Source: Streptomyces sp. TG1A-8
GTDB taxonomy: Bacteria > Actinomycetota > Actinomycetes > Streptomycetales > Streptomycetaceae
Assembly (NCBI RefSeq): GCF_030499535.1
Contig: NZ_JASTLB010000001.1
Location: 2,046,001-2,110,000, forward strand
Reading direction: 5' to 3'
Length of the DNA: 64,000 nt
Positions 13,471-22,766 of this stretch are shown here, in pieces. Position 1 is the first letter of the stretch, and each line of letters opens with the position of its first letter. The translations under genes were made by a program, and so were the position numbers. Under the pieces are notes generated by a model. That model saw only the letters and a program-made list of their open reading frames with translations. It had not been told where the DNA came from and ran no database searches.

Positions 13471-15689
13471 TGGTCGGCGTCGTCCTTCTTGTCGTCGCTG
13501 GAGTCTTCCTCGCCCTCGATCACGGGGATCAGGGAGAGCTTGCCGCGGGAGTCGATCTCGGCGATCTCGACCTGGACCTTGTGGCCCACGCCGAGGACGT
13601 CCTCGACGTTCTCCACGCGCTTGCCGCCGGCGAGCTTGCGGATCTGCGAGATGTGCAGCAGACCGTCCTTGCCGGGCAGCAGGGAGACGAACGCGCCGAA
13701 GGTGGTCGTCTTCACGACCGTGCCCAGGTAGCGCTCGCCGACCTCGGGCATCGTCGGGTTGGCGATGCCGTTGATCGTGGCGCGGGCGGCCTCGGCCGAG
13801 GGACCGTCGGCGGCACCGATGTAGATCGTGCCGTCGTCCTCGATGGTGATCTCGGCGCCCGTGTCCTCCTGGATCTGGTTGATCATCTTGCCCTTGGGGC
13901 CGATGACCTCACCGATCTTGTCGACCGGGATCTTGACGGTGATGATCCGCGGGGCGTTCGGGCTCATCTCGTCGGGCCGGTCGATGGCCTCCATCATCAC
14001 GTCGAGGATGTGGAGGCGGGCGTCGCGGGCCTGCTTGAGGGCCGCGGCCAGGACGGAGGCGGGGATGCCGTCCAGCTTGGTGTCGAGCTGGAGGGCGGTC
14101 ACGAACTCCTTGGTGCCGGCGACCTTGAAGTCCATGTCGCCGAAGGCGTCCTCCGCACCGAGGATGTCGGTAAGGGTGACGTAGTGCGTCTCGCCCTCGA
14201 TCTCCTGGGAGATCAGGCCCATGGCGATACCGGCGACGGGGGCCTTCAGCGGCACACCGGCGTTCAGCAGCGACATGGTGGAGGCGCAGACCGAGCCCAT
14301 GGACGTCGAGCCGTTGGAGCCGAGGGCCTCGGACACCTGGCGGATCGCGTAGGGGAAGTCCTCGCGCGCGGGCAGCACCGGGACGAGCGCGCGCTCGGCG
14401 AGGGCGCCGTGGCCGATCTCGCGGCGCTTGGGGGAGCCGACGCGGCCGGTCTCGCCGGTGGAGTACGGCGGGAAGTTGTAGTTGTGCATGTAGCGCTTGC
14501 GGGTCACCGGCGAGAGGGTGTCCAGCTGCTGCTCCATGCGGAGCATGTTGAGGGTGGTGACGCCCAGGATCTGGGTCTCGCCCCGCTCGAACAGCGCGGA
14601 ACCGTGCACCCGCGGGATGGCCTCGACCTCGGCGGCCAGCGTGCGGATGTCGGTGACACCGCGGCCGTCGATGCGCTTCTTCTCCTTGATCACGCGCTCG
14701 CGGACCAGCTGCTTGGTGAGCGAGCGGTACGCGGCGGAGATCTCCTTCTCGCGGCCCTCGAACTCCGGCAGGAGCTTCTCGGCGGCGAGCTGCTTGACGC
14801 GGTCCAGCTCGGCCTCGCGGTCCTGCTTGCCGGCGATGGTGAGCGCCTGGGCCAGCTCGGGGCGGACGGCGGCCGTCAGCGCCTCGAACACGTCGTCCTG
14901 GTAGTCCAGGAAGATCGGGAACTCGGCGGTCGGCTTGGCGGCCTTCGAGGCGAGGTCGGCCTGGGCCCGGCACAGGACCTTGATGAACGGCTTGGCGGCG
15001 TCCAGACCGGCGGCGACGACCTCCTCGGTCGGCGCCTCGGCACCGCCCTCGACCAGCTTGATGGTCTTCTCGGTGGCCTCGGCCTCGACCATCATGATCG
15101 CGACGTCGCCGTCCTCCAGGACGCGGCCCGCGACGACCATGTCGAAGACGGCGTCCTCGAGCTCGGTGTGCGTCGGGAAGGCGACCCACTGGCCGCGGAT
15201 CAGCGCGACGCGGACGCCGCCGATCGGGCCGGAGAAGGGCAGGCCGGCCAGCTGCGTGGAGGCGGACGCGGCGTTGATCGCCACGACGTCGTACAGGTGG
15301 TCGGGGTTGAGCGCCATGATCGTGGCGACGACCTGGATCTCGTTGCGCAGGCCCTTCTTGAAGGACGGGCGCAGCGGGCGGTCGATGAGGCGGCAGGTGA
15401 GGATCGCGTCCTCGCTCGGCCGGCCCTCGCGGCGGAAGAAGCTGCCGGGGATCTTGCCGGCGGCGTACATCCGCTCCTCGACGTCCACCGTGAGCGGGAA
15501 GAAGTCGAGCTGGTCCTTGGGGTTCTTGGAGGCGGTGGTGGCCGACAGCACCATGGTGTCGTCGTCCAGGTACGCCACGGCGGAGCCGGCGGCCTGCTTG
15601 GCCAGGCGGCCCGTCTCGAAGCGGATGGTGCGGGTGCCGAAGGCGCCGTTGTCGATGACGGCCTCGGCGTAGTGGGTCTCGTTCTCCAC
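13467..15689 (-). CDS. pnp: Polynucleotide phosphorylase (guanosine pentaphosphate synthetase I)
   Basis: A 740-residue PNPase: two RNase PH domains, a KH domain ([16 protein letters not shown], about residues 608-623) and an S1 domain ([17 protein letters not shown]). It degrades RNA phosphorolytically and adds 3' tails; the Streptomyces enzyme was also described as guanosine pentaphosphate synthetase. I chose GTG 15689 ([15 protein letters not shown]) because GGAGAAA lies 8 nt upstream and homology begins there. It is downstream of rpsO and separated from it by a processing/terminator hairpin. Confidence 0.96.
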   Translation of the reverse strand: MENETHYAEAVIDNGAFGTRTIRFETGRLAKQAAGSAVAYLDDDTMVLSATTASKNPKDQLDFFPLTVDVEERMYAAGKIPGSFFRREGRPSEDAILTCRLIDRPLRPSFKKGLRNEIQVVATIMALNPDHLYDVVAINAASASTQLAGLPFSGPIGGVRVALIRGQWVAFPTHTELEDAVFDMVVAGRVLEDGDVAIMMVEAEATEKTIKLVEGGAEAPTEEVVAAGLDAAKPFIKVLCRAQADLASKAAKPTAEFPIFLDYQDDVFEALTAAVRPELAQALTIAGKQDREAELDRVKQLAAEKLLPEFEGREKEISAAYRSLTKQLVRERVIKEKKRIDGRGVTDIRTLAAEVEAIPRVHGSALFERGETQILGVTTLNMLRMEQQLDTLSPVTRKRYMHNYNFPPYSTGETGRVGSPKRREIGHGALAERALVPVLPAREDFPYAIRQVSEALGSNGSTSMGSVCASTMSLLNAGVPLKAPVAGIAMGLISQEIEGETHYVTLTDILGAEDAFGDMDFKVAGTKEFVTALQLDTKLDGIPASVLAAALKQARDARLHILDVMMEAIDRPDEMSPNAPRIITVKIPVDKIGEVIGPKGKMINQIQEDTGAEITIEDDGTIYIGAADGPSAEAARATINGIANPTMPEVGERYLGTVVKTTTFGAFVSLLPGKDGLLHISQIRKLAGGKRVENVEDVLGVGHKVQVEIAEIDSRGKLSLIPVIEGEEDSSDDKKDDADQ

Positions 15690-15942
15690 TAGCGATTTCT
15701 CCGTTACTTGTCGTCTTTCGTCCCTCCTCACCCGTGTGGCGGGGGGACGGTGGCGGAGAAGCGCTCCTGCGGTGCGGGCCGGTCTTCGATCGAAGCACCC
15801 GGGATTCGCTTCCCCCGGGGGCCACTACCGAGGACCGGCGGCGGCGTGGTGCGCTTCCCCTCGTTCTGTGTCGTACGTGATGCGTTGTGCTACCACACTA
15901 CAAAGCGTCGGTGACACCGCGCACGTCCGCACCTACGGCAAA

Positions 15943-15978
15943 GGGAGCGGTTCCCGGATCCTTCCGGGAACCGCTCCC
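15943..15978 (-). terminator. rpsO-pnp intergenic hairpin
   Basis: A perfect 16-bp stem (15943-15958 with 15963-15978) and 4-nt loop lie just after rpsO, with flanking A/T pairs that lengthen the stem. In Streptomyces and E. coli, rpsO-pnp readthrough transcripts are cut by RNase III in this interval, so it is both an attenuating terminator and a probable RNase III substrate. The remaining sequence from 15690 to 15942 holds no gene I can support; pnp promoters are expected there. Confidence 0.8.
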
Positions 15979-15989
15979 TTCACGGCGTC

Positions 15990-16277
15990 CTACTTGGCGC
16001 CCGCCGCACCGCGGCGGATGCCCAGGCGGTCGACCAGCGCACGGAAGCGCTGGATGTCCTTCTTCGCCAGGTACTGCAGCAGGCGACGGCGCTGACCGAC
16101 CAGGATCAGCAGACCACGGCGGGAGTGGTGGTCGTGCTTGTGGGTCTTGAGGTGCTCCGTCAGGTCGGAGATCCGACGGGACAGCAGGGCGACCTGGACC
16201 TCGGGGGAGCCGGTGTCACCTTCCTTGGTACCGAACTCGCCGATGATCTGCTTCTTCGTTGCGGCGTCGAGCGACAC
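15990..16277 (-). CDS. rpsO: 30S ribosomal protein S15
   Basis: A 95-residue protein with the S15 family sequence: [33 protein letters not shown] and RRRLLQYL. It binds 16S rRNA in the platform of the small subunit. It starts at GTG 16277 and is the first gene of the rpsO-pnp-pepR-dapB run. Confidence 0.97.
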   Translation of the reverse strand: MSLDAATKKQIIGEFGTKEGDTGSPEVQVALLSRRISDLTEHLKTHKHDHHSRRGLLILVGQRRRLLQYLAKKDIQRFRALVDRLGIRRGAAGAK

Positions 16278-16470
16278 GCGTACTCCTCTTGGTCTGTGAG
16301 TGCCACCGAGTGCCCCCGGTCTTCATCGCGGGGGAGCTTCCTCTACTCGGAGGGCGGGGATCCGCTGGGCGCGGCCTCCAGGGCGCAGGTTGCCTGCGGG
16401 CTCCGGGGGTGCGTACACATACGGCCGTCACCCAGGGTACCAGTGCCCCGGGGCGGCTCCGGCCGGCCGC

Positions 16471-16791
16471 CTAGCCGGTCATCGAGCGCACCTGCGTCAG
16501 GACGCCCAGGACGGCGAGGCAGAGCGGGACCAGGACGAGCAGGACGGCGCCCTCGGCGAGGTCGAGGGCGCGTTCGCCGTCGAGGGTGCGGGCGCCGTCG
16601 AGGACGCGGCCGTCGCGGCGCACGAGGTGGTACCCGGTGGGGGCGCCGACGGGCTGCGACTGACCGGTCAGGCGGAGGATCTCGGGGTAGATGTCGGCCA
16701 GCGCGATGTCCACCGGGAGCGCCACGTCGACCCGGCTGTCGGGGGCCACGACGGTGACCCTGCAGAATCCCGTCGCCGCGGTCGTACTCAC
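16471..16791 (-). pseudogene. eccD: eccD remnant with large internal deletion (T7SS membrane channel)
   Basis: The reading frame begins with the ubiquitin-like N-terminal domain of EccD (STTAATGFCRVTVVAPDS, then ILRLTGQSQPVGAPTGYHLV) but jumps after residue about 82 straight to a single hydrophobic C-terminal helix (LLVLVPLCLAVLGVL) and stops at 106 residues. EccD proteins normally have about 11 membrane helices and 400-500 residues. The join is in frame, so a short protein could still be made. I chose GTG 16791, with AGGGGG upstream. It is divergent from the eccC remnant. Confidence 0.75.
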
Positions 16792-16951
16792 TTTCACTGC
16801 CCCCTGTTCGCGGACGCACACGCTGCGGGCGTCACCCTACCGGGACCCGCCGTCAGCGGCGGCACGTAGGATCGCCGGCGAGCGGAGGACAGCCGTCGCC
16901 ACGGGGGTGCCGGTCATCAACGGATCGTCCGTGCGGGGGATTGGTGCTCCG

Positions 16952-18870
16952 GTGAGCCAGATCGTCATCAAGCGTCCGCCACGCGCGCTGCCGCCCGAAG
17001 TGCCCTCGCACGAACTGCGGTCGGAGGCTCCGCCCGAGCTGCCGCGCGGGCAGCAGGAGGGCATGCTGATGCAGGTCCTGCCGACGCTCGGCATGGGCTC
17101 GTCGGTGGTGTTCTACTTCGCGTCCCCCAACGCCCATCCGTTCATGCGGATCATGGGTGTGGTGATGCTCGTGTCGACGGCCGCGATGGTGGTCTCGCAG
17201 GTCGTCCGCCACCGGCGCGGTACGCAAGGGCAAATGGCCGACGTTCGCCGGGACTACCTCCGTTACCTCGCGCAGACCCGGCGCACGGTCCGCGGGACGG
17301 CGCTGCGCCAGCGGGACGCGCAGCTGTACCTGCACCCCGCTCCGGAGCAGCTGTGGTCGGTGGTCGCCGAGGGCAGCCGGGTGTGGGAGCGGCGCGTGGG
17401 GGACGAGGACTTCGGCCAGGTGCGGATCGGCCTGGGCCCGCAGCAGCTGGCCACCCCCCCTGGTGACACCGCAGACCGCGCCCGTGGACGAGCTGGAACC
17501 GCTGTGCGCCGGTGCCATGCAGCGGTTCCTGGCCGTGCACGGCCAATTGGACGGCCTGCCGGTGGCGCTGTCCCTGCGGGCCTTCTACCACCTGACGGTC
17601 TCCGGTGACCCGGAGTGCACCCAGTCGGCGGCGCGCGCGCTGGTGGCCCAGGCCGCCACCCTGCACTCCCCCGACGACCTGGTCGTGGCCGTGGTGGCCT
17701 CGCCGGGCGCCGTCGCCCGCTGGGACTGGACGAAGTGGCTGCCGCACTGCCAGTTGCCGGGGCGGTTCGACGGAGCGGGCACGCGCCGTCTGTTCGGCGA
17801 CGACCTCGGCGAGCTGGAGCAGTTGCTCGCGGCCCGCCTGGAGGGCCGGCCCCGGTTCGCCCGGGACGACCGGCCGCTGCTGGACCAGCCGCACGTCCTG
17901 GTGGTGCTGGACGGCGGCATGGTGCCTCCCACCTCGGTGTTCGCGACCGCGGAGGGCCTGCAGGGGGGCGACCGCCGTGGAGGTCGTCCCCGGGGAGCTC
18001 GACCAGCCGCGCGGCGGCCTGTCGGTCGTCGTGCGCCCGGAGCGGCTGTGGCTGGACTCCGGTGGCGGGGTCGCGTTCGAGGGCGTGCCCGACGGCCTGT
18101 CGCTGCCGGCCGCGGAGGCGCTGGCCCGGCAGCTGGCGCCGTTGCGCACGGGCGGCGGGGACGACGACGAGCCGCTGCTGGCCAACTTGGACTTCACCGA
18201 CCTGCTGGGTCTCGGTGACGCGGCGTCCGTGGACGTCACGCGCACCTGGCGGCCGCGTTCCGTGCCGGAGCGGCTGCGCGTGTCGATCGGTGTCGGGGTG
18301 GACGGCCGGCCCGTGATGCTGGACCTCAAGGAGGCCGCGCAGGACGGCATGGGCCCGCACGGCCTGTGCGTGGGCGCGACCGGTTCCGGCAAGTCGGAGC
18401 TGCTGCGCACCCTGGTGCTGGGGCTCGCGGTCACCCACTCCTCGGAGACGCTGAACTTCGTGCTCTCCGACTTCAAGGGCGGCGCGACCTTCGCCGGCAT
18501 GTCGCACCTGTCGCACGTGGCCGCCGTGATCACCAACCTCGCCGACGACCTCACGCTGGTCGACCGCATGGGCGACGCGATCCGGGGCGAGCTGCAGCGG
18601 CGCCGGGAGCTGCTGCGCGCGGCCGGCAACTACGCCAACGTGCACGACTACGAGAGGGCGCGCGCGGCCGGCGCTCCCCTGGAGCCGCTCGCCTCGCTGG
18701 TCCTCGTGATCGACGAGTTCAGCGAACTGCTCACGGCCAAGCCGGACTTCATCGACATGTTCATCCAGATCGGCCGCATCGGCCGCTCCCTGGGCGTGCA
18801 CCTGCTGCTCGCCTCGCAGCGCCTGGAGGAGGGCCGCCTGCGCGGTCTGGACACCTACCTGTCGTACCGG
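16952..18870 (+). pseudogene. eccC: eccC remnant (T7SS FtsK/SpoIIIE ATPase), frameshifted and truncated
   Basis: The gene starts at GTG 16952 (SQIVIKRPPRALPPEVP), has two membrane helices near residues 52-88, and continues in three frames as an EccC protein through the first ATPase domain: Walker A GATGSGKSE near 18379 and Walker B LVLVIDEFSELL near 18704. A +1 shift occurs at a run of seven C (17454-17460) and a second at a run of six G (17962-17967 region). Homology ends abruptly at LRGLDTYLSYR (18870), so the second and third ATPase domains are gone. It cannot encode a working secretion motor as read. Confidence 0.85.
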
Positions 18871-18871
18871 A

Positions 18872-19525
18872 GGCAAGCGCACACGGTGGCTCCTGTCATC
18901 GGCCTCGGCGGTAATCGGCCTGCTCCTCGTGGGCGTCGCCGCCACTCCCGCCCACGCGGAATCGGTCCGGGCACGTCAGTGGCACCTCGATGCCATGCAC
19001 GCCGATGAGATGTGGAAGACCAGTACCGGGCGAGGCGTCACAGTGGCCGTGATCGACTCGGGGGTCGACGACTCCCTGGCCGACCTGAAAGGTCGGGTGC
19101 TGGACGGCAAGGACTACTCGGACCAGCGGGGCGACGCGCACACCGACATCGCCGCCCACGGTACCGACATGGCAGTACTCATCGCGGCCACGGGTGCGCG
19201 GGGGGCGGTGAACGGCTCGTACGGACTCGCCCCTGGAGCGAAGATCCTGCCCATCCGCATGCGTTACGCCGCTGAGGAGGACGGACAGGCCGACAACAAG
19301 GCCGAGTTCTCCCACACCCTGAGCCGGGCGATTCGCTACGCCGCGGACAGCCCGGCGCGCATCATCAACATGTCGCTGGGCAGTTCCAACTCACCCGGCA
19401 GGCGCAACGTCGGCACTCCCGAACTCGCGTCAGCGGTGACGTACGCCCTCGTCAAGGGCGAACTGCTGTTCGCCGCGGCGGGGAACAGCGGGGACAAGTC
19501 CAATCTGCCTGAGTATCCGGCCTGA
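18872..19525 (+). pseudogene. mycP: Mycosin (S8 subtilase) remnant, truncated at both ends
   Basis: The frame from 18872 reads a basic signal-peptide region and hydrophobic core (ASAVIGLLLVGVAATPAHA), then a mycosin-like subtilase domain with the catalytic Asp in VAVIDSGVDD and His in AAHGTDMAV. The start codon is missing because the gene is joined directly to the eccC remnant. Homology stops at AAGNSGDKSNLPEYPA, followed by TGA, so the Ser of the triad and the C-terminal anchor are lost. A GTG inside the signal peptide (18929) could open a frame but would lack the export signal. It is not expected to be an active protease. Confidence 0.8.
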
Positions 19526-19563
19526 AGCTCATGGTGTGTGTCTCCTCGTGGGTGCGGCCGGGC

Positions 19564-19902
19564 TCAGGCGAGGTCCGTGATGCGGCTCTTGACCTCGTAG
19601 GAGTTGTCCACCTTGCGGATGTCGGAGATGCGTTCCTGCTCCTGGTCGGTGAAGCCGCCGACGCTCGCCCGCATCGCCTCCTCGAGGTCGACGAGGTCGT
19701 CCTGGAGCTTCTTCAGGTTGTGGTTGACACCCTACTGAACGGTGTCGAACTCCTTGCCCGCCGCGCCCTGCCAGCCGGCCTGGACCATGTCCACGACCCG
19801 GTTGAGGGAAGTCACCCGCTCGCTCACCTGGTGGTGGAAGTCGCGGATGTCGTTCGCGAGCTTCGTCAGTTCGTGCGCACTGTGCGCCTGCCCCTGCGCC
19901 AT
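19564..19902 (-). pseudogene. WXG100 (Esx-like) gene with in-frame amber codon
   Basis: ATG 19902 follows a purine-rich site (GGAGGGCAGGAAGG). The frame reads a typical WXG100 helical hairpin: ANDIRDFHHQVSERV, then the turn motif with W-Q-G in VQAGWQGAAGKEF. Codon 57 is TAG (19734-19732). The same frame continues after it with a normal second helix (HNLKKLQDDLVDLEEAM) to TGA at 19564, 112 codons in total. Full-length members are about 100 residues, so the stop splits an otherwise intact substrate gene of the ESX system. Confidence 0.85.
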
Positions 19903-20197
19903 ACCTTCCTGCCCTCCTGCGGAAGTGGCGGTGGCCTTCACCACCGCGACGGGTCCGCCCGGACGCTGTCCCGGCTCTCCCGGCGGGCAAGACCTGCTGC
20001 GCCCCCGCGCGACGCGTGGTCGCAGCGTCGCACCGCCCCCGTGCGGTACCACACGCGTGGCACCGGCTGCCACTCTGGTCACTGGACCTGGTCCTTCCAA
20101 CTGCAAAGACGGGACAGGGGAGTTCCGCCGGCCAGTACCGTGACCGGTAGCTGTGACGAGCACACAGCGTCCGTACGTCGGAAGGGATCGCTGCGGT
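19903..20197. other. Intergenic gap in ESX cluster
   Basis: This 295-bp stretch lies between the divergent WXG100 and DUF397 genes. I see no conserved coding sequence, and it presumably holds their promoters. No clear promoter boxes or repeats were recognised. Confidence 0.5.
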
Positions 20198-20524
20198 ATG
20201 ACGGAAACGGCTGAGGAGATCAGGGCGCGCAAGGAACGCGAGCGGGACGAGCTGTACGCCCTCGACATCTCCGGCGTGGAGTGGCACTGCGCCCCCGGCA
20301 CGGAGGAGCACGAGGAGCGGGTCGAGATCGCCCACCTCCCCGAGGGCGCCGTGGCCATGCGCTCGTCCCTCGACCCGGACACCGTGCTGCGGTACACGGC
20401 GGCCGAGTGGCGGGCGTTCGTCCTGGGCGCGCGGGACGGCGAGTTCGACCTGAAGCCCACGGAGCGCAACGGAGACCTGGCGGCGGCCGGGGGAACCGGG
20501 GACGGGGCACCGGCCGGACAGTGA
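20198..20524 (+). CDS. DUF397-like protein in ESX cluster
   Basis: A 108-residue acidic protein starting at ATG 20198, with GGAAGGG about 11 nt upstream. The central part (VEIAHLPEGAVAMRSSLDPDTVLRYTAAEWRAF, residues about 42-74) resembles the actinobacterial DUF397 pattern, in which a short domain ends with FTAAEWRAFL-type sequence. DUF397 proteins are often partners of helix-turn-helix regulators and occur in Streptomyces ESX loci. It seems intact, unlike its neighbours. Confidence 0.75.
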   Translation: MTETAEEIRARKERERDELYALDISGVEWHCAPGTEEHEERVEIAHLPEGAVAMRSSLDPDTVLRYTAAEWRAFVLGARDGEFDLKPTERNGDLAAAGGTGDGAPAGQ

Positions 20525-20576
20525 GGGCCGGGCGGGGGCGGAGTGCGTGCCGCCGTCCCCCCGGCGGGGGCGGCGC

Positions 20577-21785
20577 CTACCCGGAGCGGTCCTCGTGGCG
20601 GCGGCGCAGGTCGCGGGTGACGACGGCCGTGCCGGCGATGGCCGCCACCAGGACGACGGTGATGCCGAGGGCGTAGACGGCGTACCGCCGGTCGCGTTCG
20701 CGCGGCGTCTCCGCCAGGGAGAACGGTGCCACGTCGGGGGCGGCCGCCCCGGCCGGACCGGGGTCGGGACTCGGGGAGGCGGGCGGGTCGGCGATGTCCG
20801 ACTCCTGTACGGCGCGCACCGGGTCGACGACGCCCCAGCCGACGAAGTCGTCATGGCCGTTCACCACACGCTCGGCCGTCTGTTCGATCTGGGTGACGAT
20901 CTGGGCGGTGCTCCAGTCGGGGTGCTTCTCCTTCAGGAGGGCCGCGACCCCGGCGACGAACGGGGCGGAGAAGCTGGTGCCGTCGTCCGTGCACTGGCCG
21001 CCGCCGGGAACGGTGGAGGCGATCTCCACACCGGGTGCCGCCACCCCGACGAAGGGGCCCGCCTGGGAGAAGGGGGCCCGTTCGTTGTCGCGGTCGGAGG
21101 AGGCCACGGCCAGGACGCCCCGGAAGGCGGCCGGGTAGGTGTCCTTCACCTTGCCGTCCAGGCCGTCGTTGCCCGCGGAGGCGACCACGACGACGTGGCG
21201 GGCGATCGCCCCGCGCACGGCCTCGGCGAGGGCGGAGGTGCCCGACAGGGGCCTGGTCGTGTCCTGGGAGATGTTGATGACGTCGGTACCCCGGGAGACG
21301 GCGTAGGTGATCGCCCGGGCCATGGTGTCCGAGTCGCCGCTGTTGTCGGCGTCGTTCTGCCGGATCGGGATGATGGTGGCGTTCGGGGCGAGGCCCACGA
21401 AACCGGTTCCCGCGCGGGGGCGGGCCGCGATGATGCCCGCGACCTTGGTGCCGTGCCCCACCTGGTCGTTCGTCGGGTCACCGCCCCTGCCGTCCGACAG
21501 GTAGTCGCGGCCGGCCGCCTCGTCGACGACCGGGGCGAGCTGCGGGTTCCCGTCGTCCACGCCCGTGTCGATGACCGCGACCCGTACGCCCCTGCCCTTG
21601 CCGGTGCCCTGCCACAGCTCGTCCAGCAGGACGCGCTGCAGGGACCAGGGCGTCCCCTTGATCTGCGGGGCGGGAAAGGTGCAGGCGCCGCTGCCGTCCA
21701 GCCGGAGGGCGGGCGCGGGCGGGGCGGCGCCGAGGGCGGCGAGCAGGACGGCGGCGGTCAGCGGGGCCGCCTTGGTCGGCAGCAC
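20577..21785 (-). CDS. mycP: Mycosin, membrane-anchored subtilisin-like serine protease (T7SS)
   Basis: An intact 402-residue S8 protease. A signal peptide covers about residues 1-27. The triad is complete: Asp73 (VAVIDTGVDD), His111 (VGHGTKVAG) and Ser271 (DGTSFSAPFVAG). A Pro-rich linker and a C-terminal membrane helix (about 366-388) anchor it outside the cell, as in ESX mycosins. It starts at GTG 21785. It is the second mycosin of this locus and the only complete one, next to the eccB stub. With the secretion channel broken, its role is unclear. Confidence 0.9.
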   Translation of the reverse strand: MLPTKAAPLTAAVLLAALGAAPPAPALRLDGSGACTFPAPQIKGTPWSLQRVLLDELWQGTGKGRGVRVAVIDTGVDDGNPQLAPVVDEAAGRDYLSDGRGGDPTNDQVGHGTKVAGIIAARPRAGTGFVGLAPNATIIPIRQNDADNSGDSDTMARAITYAVSRGTDVINISQDTTRPLSGTSALAEAVRGAIARHVVVVASAGNDGLDGKVKDTYPAAFRGVLAVASSDRDNERAPFSQAGPFVGVAAPGVEIASTVPGGGQCTDDGTSFSAPFVAGVAALLKEKHPDWSTAQIVTQIEQTAERVVNGHDDFVGWGVVDPVRAVQESDIADPPASPSPDPGPAGAAAPDVAPFSLAETPRERDRRYAVYALGITVVLVAAIAGTAVVTRDLRRRHEDRSG

Positions 21786-21821
21786 TCGGGGGCACTCCTC
21801 TTCGTCATGTCCGTGGGCGGG

Positions 21822-22012
21822 TCACGAGCCCTGCGGCCGGCGGGCGCTGTTGGTGTCGAGCCGGGGTCCCTTGGCGAGGAGCTCCGACCAGGCCGCGGGG
21901 ACCCTGGCGGGGCGGACGTTCTGGTAGCCAAGCTTGACCTGGGCCTCGCTGGACTCGGGACTGCCGTCGGACGTCTTGCTGCCGTCGGCGCCGATGTCCG
22001 AGGGCGGGAGGC
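21822..22012 (-). pseudogene. eccB: eccB C-terminal remnant (T7SS)
   Basis: The minus-strand frame ending at TGA 21822 reads LGYQNVRPARVPAAWSELL, then AKGPRLDTNSARRPQGS, resembling the very C-terminus of EccB, where the protein ends near GPxLDPxxA. Only about 50-60 residues remain. Upstream the sequence switches at about 22010 into eccE on the other strand, so the N-terminal membrane anchor and most of the periplasmic domain are deleted. It lies 36 nt before the intact mycosin gene. Confidence 0.65.
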
Positions 22013-22014
22013 GC

Positions 22015-22766
22015 CCGAAGTGGACGGCATCCGGCTGGAGTCGGCGCAGGTCGTCCTGCACACGCAGCCGGCGCCCGCACTGCACCTGCCCCGGGAGTCC
22101 GTGGCCGTCGCCAACTACCTCCCGCTGCAGCAGCAGACCGGCGCCCCGGCCGTGCGGATCACCTGGATCGCGCTGAAGCTCGACCCGGAACTGTGCGCGG
22201 AGGCCGTGGCCGCGCGCGGGGGCGGGCTGCTCGGCGCGCAGAAGTGCGTCGTGCGGGCGGCGGACCAGCTGGCCAGCCGGCTGACCGGGGCGGGGTTCTC
22301 GGCCACGGTCCTCGACGAGGAGGAGCTGATCACCGCGCTGGCCACCTCTGCCTGCGCCAACCCGCTGGTCACCGCCGAGGCGGGGCGCAGCGAGGCGCGG
22401 GAGCGGCGCACCCGGGAGTCCGCACGGAGCTGGCGGTGCGACAACCGCAGGCACACGACGTACTGGGTCCGGCGCTGGCCCGCGCTGGACGCGGGCCGGG
22501 GCGCGTCGCTGCCGCGGTTCGCCGCCGCGCTCACCGCGGTACCGGCACTCGCCACCACCTTCAGTCTCACCCTGGCACGGGGTGAGCGGCAGGAGGTGTC
22601 GTTGTGCGGCCACCTGCGGGTGACCGGGCGCAGCGACGACGAACTGGTCGCGGCCAGACGCGCGCTGGAGGATGCCGCGCGGCGGGCCGGGGCCGGACTC
22701 GCCCGGCTGGACCGTGAACAGCTGCCGGGAATGCTGGCCACGCTGCCGCTCGGAGGTGCCCGGTGA
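22015..22766 (+). pseudogene. eccE: eccE remnant lacking N-terminus (T7SS)
   Basis: From about 22020 the plus strand reads an EccE-like C-terminal domain: DGIRLESAQVVLHTQPAPA, APAVRITWIALKLDPELC, SWRCDNRRHTTYW and VSLCGHLRVTGRSDDELVAARR, ending at TGA 22766. The N-terminal transmembrane helices and the start region are missing, replaced by antisense eccB sequence. The frame is open upstream only by chance on the strand opposite the mycosin. The stop overlaps the next start (GTGA), so the downstream gene was translationally coupled to eccE. Confidence 0.75.

Noticed and set aside
13581..15692. 703-codon frame opposite pnp
   Set aside because: Antisense artefact of a conserved gene with strong third-position GC.
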